Positions 16,936-23,701 of a stretch of 34,623 nucleotides of DNA are shown piece by piece. The position numbers were made by a program, and so were the translations under genes. Source of the DNA: an uncultured Faecalibacterium sp. (GTDB lineage Bacteria > Bacillota > Clostridia > Oscillospirales > Ruminococcaceae); assembly GCA_934525405.1 (NCBI GenBank), contig CAKSZF010000010.1, forward strand, positions 1 to 34,623, read 5' to 3'. Position 1 is the first letter of the stretch. Every line of letters starts with the position of its first letter. The notes below the pieces were generated by a model. It did no database searches. It was given only the letters and a program-made list of their open reading frames with translations, and was not told the origin of the DNA.

Positions 16936-16964
16936 ATCGTATGAAAAGGGAGCGCTTATTATGC
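16936..16964 (-). promoter_or_regulatory. Sigma-E-like promoter upstream of spoIVA
   Basis: Minus strand GCATAAT (complement of 16958-16964), 14-nt spacer, CATACGAT (complement of 16936-16943). The -10 differs from the Bacillus sigma-E consensus CATACANT at one position, and the spacing fits. No good sigma-A promoter is seen. Confidence 0.4.
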
Positions 16965-16967
16965 CGG

Positions 16968-17074
16968 GACGATTTTGAATGCCCTCCGCTTTGCTCTGGG
17001 CATAGTCAGCGGAAAAAATATTTTATAATTGCAATTGAGGAAAATCTGCGGATTTTCCTCAATTGCCTTTTCAC
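16968..17074. repeat. Intergenic repeat element, copy B, ending in perfect TGCG-loop hairpin
   Basis: It shares about 42 of its first 48 bases with copy A at 5731, then A/T-rich sequence and a perfect 16-bp hairpin (17031-17046 with 17051-17066, left arm GCAATTGAGGAAAATC) with loop TGCG (17047-17050), then CTTTTCAC. The arms are A/T-rich and have no similarity to those of copy A, yet the tip TCTGCGGA is the same. It lies between aspS and spoIVA. Confidence 0.7.
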
Positions 17075-17081
17075 GGAACTC

Positions 17082-17118
17082 AAAAAAGAGCTGCCGTGCG
17101 AAACGCACGGCAGCTCTT
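17082..17118 (-). terminator. aspS terminator
   Basis: A perfect 15-bp stem, AAGAGCTGCCGTGCG (17086-17100) with CGCACGGCAGCTCTT (17104-17118), loop of three; minus-strand transcripts run on into TTTT. Confidence 0.88.
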
Positions 17119-17135
17119 AGAAAGGTTTTATAAAA

Positions 17136-18470
17136 TCACGGGGTCAGGCGGTTGGGGCCGCGGAACAGGAACTCGGCGTCCTTGATGCTCAGGCCGCACA
17201 GCAGCATGGTCAGGCGGTCGATGCCGATGCCAAAGCCGCCGTGGGGCGGGCAGCCGTACTGGAAGAACTCCAGATAGAACTTGACGTCATCGGCCAGACC
17301 CTTTTCCTCAGCCTGCTTCTTCAGCACCTCGTAGCGGTGCTCACGCTGGGCACCGGTGGTGATCTCCACGCCGCGCCAGATCAGGTCGTAGCCCTGCGGC
17401 ACGCCGTTCTCGTCACGCATGTGGTAGAAAGCACGCTTCTCGGCAGAGTAATCGGTAATGAACAGGAACTCGTGACCGTAGTGCTTCTTGACCCAGTCGT
17501 AGCTCAGGCGCTCGGCCTCGGTGGTCAGGTCGCCCTTCTCGCTCTCGTCCACAGTATAGCCGAACTCTTCTTCCAGAGCCTTATACAGGTCTGCCAGCTT
17601 GACCACCGGGAACGGGGTGGTGGGTACGATGACTTCCTGCCCGAACAGCTCCTTGATCTGGTCGCCGTAGCTGTCCTTAACGGCCTGCAGACCGGCAGTC
17701 AGCAGCTCCTCTTCCATCTTCATCACGTCCTTGAAGGAGGTGATGTAGCTGAACTCCAGATCGAAACCGGAGAACTCGGTAGCGTGCTTATTGGTGTAGC
17801 TCTTCTCGGCGCGGAACACAGGGCCGGTCTCGAAGATGCGCTCAAAGCCGGCAGCCATAGCCATCTGCTTGTAGAACTGGGGGCTCTGTGCCAGATAGGC
17901 GTTGCGGTCGAAGTAGTCCACCTTGAACACCTCAGAGCCGCTCTCGCTGGCAGCAGCGATCAGCTTGGGGGTGTGGATCTCGATGAAGTTGCGGTCCAGC
18001 AGGAACTTGCGCATGGCGTTGACGAAGCAGCTCTGTGCCTTGAACATCAGCTGGTTCTCGTCGGTGCGCAGGTCGATCCAGCGGTAGTCGATGCGCTGGT
18101 CGATGCTGGAGCGCTCCACAGCCTTCTTTTTCTTGGTGGCTGCGATCTCCTTGCGGACGATGGGCAGTGCATTGGCGGTGCTCTCCACCTCGATGCTCTC
18201 GGGGATCATCTCCACGCCGCCCATCTTGACGTAGTCGTTCTCCATCACCTTACCGGTGACGGTGATGACAGAGTCCGGGGTGAGCTGGTCGATGGTATCC
18301 ACCAGCTCGGGGTGGTCGGCCTTTTCCACCGTGATCTGCAGCTTGCCGGTAATATCCTTCAGCACGATAAATGCCATATACTTGCTGTTGCGCAGGTTCT
18401 CGATAAAGCCCTGCACCTTCACCGTGCCGCCGATGGCCTTTTGAGCCTCATTGATATAGGTGCGTTCCAT
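17136..18470 (-). CDS. aspS: Aspartate--tRNA ligase, archaeal/eukaryotic type
   Basis: The 444-residue class II synthetase charges tRNA with aspartate. It is far shorter than the usual bacterial AspRS (about 590) because it lacks the bacterial insertion domain, and its sequence follows the archaeal form: OB-fold anticodon domain (about 15-100), motif 2 PVFRAEKSYTNKHATEF, substrate loop LAQSPQFYKQMAMAAGFERI, GYDLIWRGVEITTGAQREHR, motif 3 YGCPPHGGFGIGIDRL and the RLTP end. LAQSPQ and PPHGG mark it as AspRS rather than AsnRS. This class is often non-discriminating, making Asp-tRNA(Asn) for the amidotransferase route, but specificity cannot be read with certainty. ATG at 18470; AAAGGAGGA lies upstream. 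No T-box is visible in the short leader. Confidence 0.92.
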   Translation of the reverse strand: MERTYINEAQKAIGGTVKVQGFIENLRNSKYMAFIVLKDITGKLQITVEKADHPELVDTIDQLTPDSVITVTGKVMENDYVKMGGVEMIPESIEVESTANALPIVRKEIAATKKKKAVERSSIDQRIDYRWIDLRTDENQLMFKAQSCFVNAMRKFLLDRNFIEIHTPKLIAAASESGSEVFKVDYFDRNAYLAQSPQFYKQMAMAAGFERIFETGPVFRAEKSYTNKHATEFSGFDLEFSYITSFKDVMKMEEELLTAGLQAVKDSYGDQIKELFGQEVIVPTTPFPVVKLADLYKALEEEFGYTVDESEKGDLTTEAERLSYDWVKKHYGHEFLFITDYSAEKRAFYHMRDENGVPQGYDLIWRGVEITTGAQREHRYEVLKKQAEEKGLADDVKFYLEFFQYGCPPHGGFGIGIDRLTMLLCGLSIKDAEFLFRGPNRLTP

Positions 18471-18509
18471 AATACAGGAATCCTCCTTTAACGTCTTGTG
18501 TACTGTTTT

Positions 18510-18537
18510 ATTATACGCTTTTCAGGGGATAAATCAA
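18510..18537 (-). promoter_or_regulatory. aspS promoter
   Basis: Minus strand TTGATT (complement of 18532-18537), 16-nt spacer, TATAAT (complement of 18510-18515); about 40 bp upstream of the start codon. Confidence 0.72.
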
Positions 18538-18578
18538 GAGATATGACAATTTCAGCCGCTCTGTGCTGTGCTTTCTGT

Positions 18579-18624
18579 AAAAATGGAGACACCGGAGCGT
18601 CAGCCAAGGCTCCGGTGTCTCCAT
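18579..18624 (-). terminator. Terminator of the sugar transferase gene
   Basis: Perfect 16-bp stem ATGGAGACACCGGAGC (18583-18598) with its complement at 18609-18624; minus-strand transcripts then read TTTTTAC. Confidence 0.85.
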
Positions 18625-18639
18625 ATAATCTCCATATAA
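18618..18639. repeat. Tandem 11-bp duplication
   Basis: TCTCCATATAA occurs twice in perfect tandem (18618-18628 and 18629-18639) between the sugar transferase stop codon and its terminator; the first copy partly forms the terminator stem. Confidence 0.6.
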
Positions 18640-18643
18640 TAGA

Positions 18644-19252
18644 TCATTTTTCGTCGTGCAGGGTGCCGGTGCCGCCCTCTACCACGCCGTCATGTTTGAG
18701 CACAGCGGTAATGGTGCCAAAAAAGCACTTTACATCCAGCCCAAAGCTGATGTGCTCCACATACCAGCCGTCCAGCTTTGCCTTCTCGGCGATTTCCAGC
18801 TCGTCCCGGCCGTGGATCTGCGCCCAGCCGGTCAGCCCCGGGCGCACATCGTTTGCGCCGTACTTATCCCGCTCAGCCAGCAGGTCGTACTGGTTCCACA
18901 GCGCAGGGCGCGGGCCGATGACTGCCATATCCCCCACAAGGATATTCCACAGCTGCGGCAGCTCGTCCAGACTGGTCTTGCGCAGAAAACGCCCCATGCG
19001 GGTGATATACTGCTCCGGGTCGTGCAGCAGATGGGTGGGCATATCGTGCGGGGTGTCGATGCGCATGGTGCGGAACTTGAGGATCTGGAAATGCCGCTTG
19101 CCGATGCCCACACGCTTCTGCCGGAAAAACACCGGCCCAGGAGAGTCCAGCTTGATGGCAGCAGCCAGAAGCAGCAGCAGCCACGAAAGGCACAGGATGC
19201 CGCAGGCTGACAGGAAAACATCCAACAGACGTTTGATTCGATTTCGATACAT
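18644..19252 (-). CDS. Small sugar-phosphate transferase (polyisoprenyl-phosphate phosphoglycosyltransferase, PglC/WcaJ type)
   Basis: A 202-residue monotopic enzyme: basic N terminus RNRIKRLLD, one re-entrant hydrophobic segment (about 11-33), then LDSPGPVFFRQKRVGIG, the FQILKFRTM segment, the catalytic Asp-Glu in KTSLDELPQLWNIL, GDMAVIGPRPAL and RPGLTGWAQIHGRDE. These proteins transfer a sugar phosphate from a nucleotide sugar to undecaprenyl phosphate at the inner face of the membrane, starting a glycan for the cell surface. The rest of a glycan cluster is not adjacent, so the product is unknown. ATG at 19252 is preceded by GGAGG. It has its own promoter and terminator. Confidence 0.92.
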   Translation of the reverse strand: MYRNRIKRLLDVFLSACGILCLSWLLLLLAAAIKLDSPGPVFFRQKRVGIGKRHFQILKFRTMRIDTPHDMPTHLLHDPEQYITRMGRFLRKTSLDELPQLWNILVGDMAVIGPRPALWNQYDLLAERDKYGANDVRPGLTGWAQIHGRDELEIAEKAKLDGWYVEHISFGLDVKCFFGTITAVLKHDGVVEGGTGTLHDEK

Positions 19253-19291
19253 AAATAGAACTTCCTCCGTTTTCTACGGGTGTACCGCCTT

Positions 19292-19320
19292 ATTATAGCA
19301 GTATGGGCAGCATTTTTCAA
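19292..19320 (-). promoter_or_regulatory. Promoter of the sugar transferase gene
   Basis: Minus strand TTGAAA (complement of 19315-19320), 17-nt spacer, TATAAT (complement of 19292-19297). Confidence 0.75.
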
Positions 19321-19382
19321 TTGCAGGCTGCGCCCGGCGGGCGATATTTGCCGCTTTTGGAGAGAACAAGGCGCCTTACCTC

Positions 19383-19411
19383 TTGTTTTTTACCTAATAT
19401 CGCGCTATAAT
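19383..19411 (+). promoter_or_regulatory. Promoter of the MATE transporter gene
   Basis: TTGTTT (19383-19388), 17-nt spacer, TATAAT (19406-19411); the expected start of transcription is near 19418. Confidence 0.72.
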
Positions 19412-19446
19412 AAGCAATCGCTATGTTCACACAAGGCTTATTATAG
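19405..19446. promoter_or_regulatory. 11-bp perfect dyad over the MATE promoter, operator-like
   Basis: CTATAATAAGC (19405-19415) and GCTTATTATAG (19436-19446) are exact inverted repeats 20 bp apart. The left arm contains the -10 box and the right arm runs into the ribosome-binding site. Because transcription should begin after the left arm, the dyad cannot form in the mRNA and is better read as a DNA-binding site. Confidence 0.5.
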
Positions 19447-19460
19447 GAGGTAGATAACTC

Positions 19461-20828
19461 ATGGCTACGACCAGCCGTTCCGCAGACCTGACCAGCGGGC
19501 CCATGCTGCAAAAGATCATCTTGTTTTCCGTGCCGCTGGCGGCATCCAGTATTCTGCAATTGCTGTTCAACGCCGCCGACGTTGTGGTGGTGGGGCGCTT
19601 TGCGGGCAGCACGGCGCTGGCTGCCGTTGGCTCCAACGGTGCGTTGATCAATCTGCTGGTCAATCTGTTCGTCGGGCTTTCGCTGGGTGCCAATGTAGTG
19701 GCAGCCCGGTGCTTTGGCGCCCGGGACGAAAAGGGCGTACAGGATACGGTGCACACCGCCGTGGCGCTGGGTTTAGTCAGCGGCGTATTGCTGGCGGTGG
19801 TGGGCTTTTGCGCCGCGCGCGGCCTACTGGAGCTGATGAGCTGCCCGGAGGACGTGATCGGCCTTTCCACCCTGTACCTGAAGATCTATTTTATCGGAAT
19901 GCCTATGACCATGCTGTACAACTTCAGCAGTGCACTGCTGCGGGCAGTGGGCGACACCAAGCGCCCGCTGTACTGTCTGGCCGCTGCCGGTGTCATCAAC
20001 GTGGTGCTGAACCTGGTCTTTGTCATCGGCTTTTCCATGAGTGTGGCGGGCGTGGCACTGGCTACCATCATCAGCCAGACCGTTTCCGCGCTGCTGGTGA
20101 CCGGGATGCTCGTCCGGGAGGAGGGCGCACTGCGGCTGGACCTGCGGCGGCTTACCTTCCACGCCGGAACGCTGAAGCAGATCTTGTTCATCGGTCTGCC
20201 TGCCGGGCTGCAAAGCACGGTGTTCAGCCTTTCCAACGTGGTCATCCAGTCCTCCATCAACTCCTTCGGCTCCATGGTGGTGGCGGGCAACTCTGCCTCC
20301 TCCAATCTGGAGGGCTTTGTGTACACTGCCATGAACGCCTTTGCACAGGCCGCTGTCACCTTTACCAGCCAGAACATCGGCGCGCGCAAGTACCACAACC
20401 TCGACCGGGTGATCCGCAACTGTCTGCTGTGTGTTGTGGTAACCGGCCTTGTGCTGGGCGGCGGCGCAGCACTGGCGGGGAACCAGCTGCTGCGCTTCTA
20501 CTCCTCGGACACTGCGGTCATCGCCACCGGTGCCGAGCGGCTGCGCCTGATCTGCGGCTTCTATCTGCTGTGCGGCATCATGGACGTGCTGGCCAGCAGC
20601 CTGCGCGGGCTGGGCTACAGCGTGCTGCCCATGGTGGTAAGCCTTATCGGCGTGTGTGCGCTGCGGCTGGTGTGGATCGCCACTATTTTCCAGCTGAACC
20701 GCACCCCCTTTATGCTGTATATCAGCTACCCCATCAGCTGGGCGCTGACCGCACTGGTGCATCTGGCCTGCCTGCTTGTGGTGCGGCGGCACCTACGCCA
20801 GAAACAGCAGCTGACACAGGCGGCATAA
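19461..20828 (+). CDS. MATE-family multidrug/organic cation efflux transporter
   Basis: This 455-residue membrane protein has about twelve hydrophobic segments in two similar halves, as in the MATE family. Typical sequences are LTSGPMLQKIILFSVPLA near the N terminus, LFNAADVVVVGRFAGSTALA with the following AVGSN, and in the second half FGLPAG-like IGLPAGLQSTVFSLSNVVIQ and ARKYHNLDRVIRN. Such proteins expel drugs or metabolites in exchange for Na+ or H+. The substrate is unknown. ATG at 19461 follows TAGGAGGTAG. It stands alone with its own promoter, dyad and terminator. Confidence 0.93.
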   Translation: MATTSRSADLTSGPMLQKIILFSVPLAASSILQLLFNAADVVVVGRFAGSTALAAVGSNGALINLLVNLFVGLSLGANVVAARCFGARDEKGVQDTVHTAVALGLVSGVLLAVVGFCAARGLLELMSCPEDVIGLSTLYLKIYFIGMPMTMLYNFSSALLRAVGDTKRPLYCLAAAGVINVVLNLVFVIGFSMSVAGVALATIISQTVSALLVTGMLVREEGALRLDLRRLTFHAGTLKQILFIGLPAGLQSTVFSLSNVVIQSSINSFGSMVVAGNSASSNLEGFVYTAMNAFAQAAVTFTSQNIGARKYHNLDRVIRNCLLCVVVTGLVLGGGAALAGNQLLRFYSSDTAVIATGAERLRLICGFYLLCGIMDVLASSLRGLGYSVLPMVVSLIGVCALRLVWIATIFQLNRTPFMLYISYPISWALTALVHLACLLVVRRHLRQKQQLTQAA

Positions 20829-20834
20829 ATATTT

Positions 20835-20888
20835 TTGCAAAAGCAACACCGGACAGTCCGAAAAGGTCTGTCCGGTGTTGCTTTTACT
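20835..20888. terminator. Bidirectional terminator between the MATE and ZIP genes
   Basis: Perfect 18-bp stem AAAAGCAACACCGGACAG (20839-20856) with CTGTCCGGTGTTGCTTTT (20868-20885). The A and T ends serve both converging genes. Confidence 0.85.
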
Positions 20889-20891
20889 ATA

Positions 20892-21638
20892 TCACAGGGC
20901 CACATCCAGTGCCATCATCAGTGCAAACCCCAGCACGATGCTGATGACACCGGCCACTTCATCCGGTTCCACCGCCTCAGGGATCATCTCCTGTGCGGTC
21001 ACACACACCATACAGCCCGCCGCCGCGCTCATAAGCCACGGCAGCGCTGCGCCTACCCACTCGGCCAGCACAAAGGCCAGAACCGCGCCCAAGGGCTCCA
21101 CCAGCCCGGAAGCCGCCCCGGCGGCAAAGGACTGTCCCCGGGTGCGCCCGCTCTGGGTCAGCGGCAGACTGACCGCCGCTCCCTCCGGGATATTCTGCAA
21201 GCCGATGCCCAAGCTCAGCGCCAGCGCGCCGCTTACGGCATCCGCGTCCCCGTGCAGCGCCAGCGCCGCAGCCAGCCCCACCACCATGCCCTCCGGCAGG
21301 TTGTGCAGGGTGACCGCCAGCACCATGCGCCCGCAATGCCCGGGGCCACCAGCCAGCAGCTGCCCGGCGGCATCTTCCAGGCGCAAAAGCCCCACAGCAC
21401 CTAAAATAAGCCCCAGCGCCGGGGGCACCCATGCCACCCTGCCCTGCGACCGGGCAATGGCCGGCAGCAGCAGGCTCCACACGCTGGCCGCCAGCATGAT
21501 GCCCGCTGCCATTCCGCACAAAATGCGCCGGGTAGCCGGCCTTGTCTGCCTGCGCAGCAAAAACACCCCTGCCGCTCCCAGCGCGGTGCACGCCGCCGGG
21601 AACAGCCAGATCCCAAGTGTGAAAACGATCCGGTTCAA
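20892..21638 (-). CDS. ZIP-family divalent metal transporter
   Basis: About 248 residues with eight hydrophobic segments. The two ZIP signature helices are present: TLHNLPEGMVVGLAAALAL and GIGLQNIPEGAAVSLPL, carrying the His, Asn, Pro, Glu metal-site residues; a third, GLVEPLGAVLAFVL, follows. Family members import zinc, iron or manganese into the cytoplasm; selectivity is not evident. Start choice: TTG at 21638, eight bases after AAAGGGGG, gives LNRIVFTLGIWLF as the first helix; longer in-frame versions up to 21689 run through the ribosome-binding site. A small acidic ORF ends 53 bp upstream and is probably co-transcribed. Confidence 0.88.
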   Translation of the reverse strand: MNRIVFTLGIWLFPAACTALGAAGVFLLRRQTRPATRRILCGMAAGIMLAASVWSLLLPAIARSQGRVAWVPPALGLILGAVGLLRLEDAAGQLLAGGPGHCGRMVLAVTLHNLPEGMVVGLAAALALHGDADAVSGALALSLGIGLQNIPEGAAVSLPLTQSGRTRGQSFAAGAASGLVEPLGAVLAFVLAEWVGAALPWLMSAAAGCMVCVTAQEMIPEAVEPDEVAGVISIVLGFALMMALDVAL

Positions 21639-21691
21639 GCCGCATTCCCCCTTTGCCCGTTGTATGCACAAACGGGCAGAAAGGTGCAAGC

Positions 21692-21847
21692 TTAGAAATC
21701 ATCCTCGCAGTGGCCTGCATTATAGTCTGTATCATCGGACGCAAAGCTGTCAGTGCTGTCCGTGCTGAAATTGCGCTCGAATGCGGTCATGTACTGAGCA
21801 TAGCCTTCGTCGCCGGTGCCAAAGCAGCCAAAATCAAAGTCTTTCAT
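21692..21847 (-). CDS. Small acidic protein of unknown function, 51 residues
   Basis: A short open frame on the minus strand: ATG at 21847 preceded by GGAGGGTACTACA, a strong ribosome-binding site, and ending TAA at 21692. The protein begins MKDFDFGCFGTGDEGYAQYM and ends NAGHCEDDF. It is strongly acidic (about a dozen Asp/Glu, very few basic residues), hydrophilic, rich in Phe, Ser, Thr and Gly, and has two cysteines and one histidine near acidic residues. No signal peptide or membrane segment. I recognise no family. Its place before a ZIP transporter gene makes a metal-related or regulatory role conceivable, but that is only inference. Confidence 0.62.
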   Translation of the reverse strand: MKDFDFGCFGTGDEGYAQYMTAFERNFSTDSTDSFASDDTDYNAGHCEDDF

Positions 21848-22111
21848 TGTAGTACCCTCCATAAATGTTCTTGTCGTTCAGCCCTCCGGGGGATGTCCGT
21901 CCCTCGTTGTGTCTCTATTATCCACATTTACAGTACAATAAAAAGGATTTTATGAGTATTTTTCAAATTTTTCTGTTTTTGTGCTTCCCGCCCGGCAGTA
22001 CAGGCTCTATCCCGCGCTTTATTTTTGCCAAAAAGTCTTTTACTTTTGGAGAAACTTTATGGCAATCATGCAGATTCTTTACATAGATTATAACTTTCGA
22101 CCAAATTCCTC
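21848..22111. other. A/T-rich intergenic stretch without genes
   Basis: It lies between the divergent small acidic ORF and the lipoprotein gene. It is clearly A/T-richer than its neighbours. CCAAAAAG and CTTTTGG around 22028-22049 can form a small hairpin, and a GATAAT on the minus strand near 21916 lacks a good -35. I see no gene. Confidence 0.5.
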
Positions 22112-22139
22112 TTGATTTTTTTCAAAAACGGACTAGAAT
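22112..22139 (+). promoter_or_regulatory. Promoter of the repeat-rich lipoprotein gene
   Basis: TTGATT (22112-22117), 16-nt spacer, TAGAAT (22134-22139), leaving a leader of about 66 nt with AAGGAGA before the start. Confidence 0.6.
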
Positions 22140-22211
22140 ATAGCATCGCAGTGAGGTGCTACGGAGTGCCTGCTGCTAAACACACATAGGAAAAACAAGG
22201 AGATTATTGAT

Positions 22212-22475
22212 ATGAAACTCAAGAATATTTGCATCGCTGTTGTTGCTCTGGCTCTGGCTGCTGGCATGACCGCTTGCGGTGGCTCTGCTTCTACCGCTGC
22301 TTCTTCCTCTGAGGCTGCTTCCGCAAGCACCACCGCTGTTTCCGAGGCTGCTTCTTCTGAGGCTGCTTCCAGCGAGGCCGCTTCCTCTGAGGCTGCATCT
22401 TCTGAGGCTGCTTCCTCTGAGGCTGCTGTCAGCGAGGCTGCTTCTTCTGAGGCTGCTTCCACCACTGCCGCCTAA
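22212..22475 (+). CDS. Small lipoprotein made of Ala-Ser-Ser-Glu repeats
   Basis: An 87-residue protein. The first 22 residues form a lipoprotein signal (MKLKNICIAVVALALAAGM, then TAC), with Cys22 as the likely lipidated residue. The remainder has only Gly, Ser, Ala, Thr, Glu and Val, mostly SEAAS units repeated about ten times; the DNA repeats with a 15-bp period (GAGGCTGCTTCTTCT-like). Such acidic, flexible linkers usually tether a domain of a binding protein to the membrane, but here no domain follows. ATG at 22212 has AAGGAGA about 10 bases upstream, and a good promoter and terminator flank the gene, so it is not an obvious fragment. Function unknown. Confidence 0.78.
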   Translation: MKLKNICIAVVALALAAGMTACGGSASTAASSSEAASASTTAVSEAASSEAASSEAASSEAASSEAASSEAAVSEAASSEAASTTAA

Positions 22476-22508
22476 GTTTAACGCGCACAGCGTACATAAC
22501 AAAATAGC

Positions 22509-22549
22509 AAAAGGCCGTTGCACATTGTTTTGTGCAACGGCCTTTTTTT
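22509..22549. terminator. Bidirectional terminator between lipoprotein and LOG-family genes
   Basis: Perfect 16-bp stem AAAAGGCCGTTGCACA (22509-22524) with TGTGCAACGGCCTTTT (22531-22546), loop of six, followed by TTT on the plus strand; A/T flanks serve the converging gene too. Confidence 0.85.
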
Positions 22550-22572
22550 GCATATAATCGGAACAAATACTT

Positions 22573-23106
22573 CTATTTTTCAAGGATCGCGCGGATCTGG
22601 ACAAGGTCGGCGGCAAAGGTGATGTTCCGCTGCCGCGCCGGGGTGGAAAGCCCCATGGCGATCATCTGCTGCAAAAGCTGATGCAGGGGCTGGTAGTAGC
22701 CGTTCAGGTCATAAAGGATGCAGGGTGCGTCCAGCTGCCCCAGAGACAACTTGCTGATGACCTCGGTGATCTCCTCCAGCGTGCCAGTGCCGCCGGGAAA
22801 TGCGATAAAGGCATCGCCCAGTTCGATCATTCTGGTCTTGCGGGCGGGGATGTCCTCGGTCACGATCAGCTCGGTCAGTCCCTCGTGCTGCAGCTCTGCA
22901 TCCAGAAAGCACTTGGGCTCTACACCGGTCACCCTGCCGCCTGCAGCCAGTACACTGTCGGCTAAAAGCCCCATCAGGCCGCTTTTGCTGCCGCCGTACA
23001 CCAGCGCATTGCCGCTTTCGCCGATCCAGCGCCCCAGCTGCTGCACAGCCTGCGGCAGTGCGGGGTCGGTGCCAAGGCTTGCCCCCAGATACACGGTAAT
23101 GTTCAT
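22573..23106 (-). CDS. LOG-family protein (TIGR00730 Rossmann fold)
   Basis: The 177-residue protein has the LOG-family pattern: VYLGASLGTDP at the N terminus, VYGGSKSGLMGLLAD, RKTRMIELGDAFIAFPGG and the diagnostic PGGTGTLEEITEV. Members hydrolyse the N-glycosidic bond of nucleoside 5'-monophosphates (cytokinin-type or AMP/other) and were once mislabelled lysine decarboxylases. The physiological substrate in bacteria is mostly unclear. ATG at 23106. It is the last gene of the thioesterase-chromate transporter run, 22 bp after the second transporter gene. Confidence 0.9.
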   Translation of the reverse strand: MNITVYLGASLGTDPALPQAVQQLGRWIGESGNALVYGGSKSGLMGLLADSVLAAGGRVTGVEPKCFLDAELQHEGLTELIVTEDIPARKTRMIELGDAFIAFPGGTGTLEEITEVISKLSLGQLDAPCILYDLNGYYQPLHQLLQQMIAMGLSTPARQRNITFAADLVQIRAILEK

Positions 23107-23128
23107 TGCGTCAACCTCTCTTTCCGGG

Positions 23129-23701
23129 TCAGATGCTCCACAGCACTGCGCCCAGCACCGCAGAAAGCAGAATCATCCCGATGGGGGACGGCGCTTTCTG
23201 CGTTTTCTTTTTATAGGCAAAATGCAGAATGCTCAAAAGGGCAAACACTGCCAACGCACGCATATCCGGGGCAAAGCCGCCGGCAAGGGTGGTAAAGCCC
23301 CCCAGCGTGGAAAGCCCCATGGTGCAGGCGGTGGCTAAGATCATAGCCACCACGCAGGGGCGCACCCCGGCCAGAAAGGCGTTGACCCCGGCATACTTCA
23401 TCAGGCTGTGCAGCGCCGCTGCAATGAGCAGAATGATGACAAAAGAGGGCAGCACCACCCCCACCGTTGCCACAAAGGAGCCTGCCAGCCCCGCCTGCGA
23501 AGCACCGATAAAGGTGGCCATGTTCACCGCCAGCGGGCCGGGCGTAGACTCGGACACCGCGATAAAGCTGAGAAACTCGCTCTCGGTCAGCCAGCCGTGC
23601 CCCAGCACCGTTTCCCGAACCAGCGAGATCATGCCGTAGCCGCCGCCAAAGGACACCGCACCGATGACCAGAAAGTTCCAGAATAATTGCAGCAAGATCA
23701 T
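23129..23701 (-). CDS. Chromate transporter family (CHR) half-size protein 2
   Basis: A 190-residue membrane protein of the CHR family, with the half-domain motifs VSFGGGYGMISLV and VSESTPGPLAVNMATFIG and about six hydrophobic segments. In many Firmicutes the transporter consists of two such half-size proteins encoded side by side. Members move chromate or sulfate-like anions; the natural substrate here is unknown. ATG at 23701 overlaps the stop of the upstream half (ATGA), showing translational coupling; a longer in-frame version to 23809 would lie inside the neighbour. Confidence 0.9.
   Translation of the reverse strand: MILLQLFWNFLVIGAVSFGGGYGMISLVRETVLGHGWLTESEFLSFIAVSESTPGPLAVNMATFIGASQAGLAGSFVATVGVVLPSFVIILLIAAALHSLMKYAGVNAFLAGVRPCVVAMILATACTMGLSTLGGFTTLAGGFAPDMRALAVFALLSILHFAYKKKTQKAPSPIGMILLSAVLGAVLWSI

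Noticed and set aside
18471..18578. T-box leader before aspS
   Set aside because: The leader is only about 40 nt, with no T-box sequence or stem I; the promoter is adjacent.
18583..18624. Third copy of the TGCG hairpin repeat
   Set aside because: It has a long perfect stem with a GC-rich ACCGGAGC core like copy A, but the loop and the constant 5' part are absent; it is a normal terminator.
22300..22465. CRISPR array or minisatellite without coding role
   Set aside because: The 15-bp periodicity comes from codons of the AASSE repeat in an open frame with signal peptide; there are no spacers.
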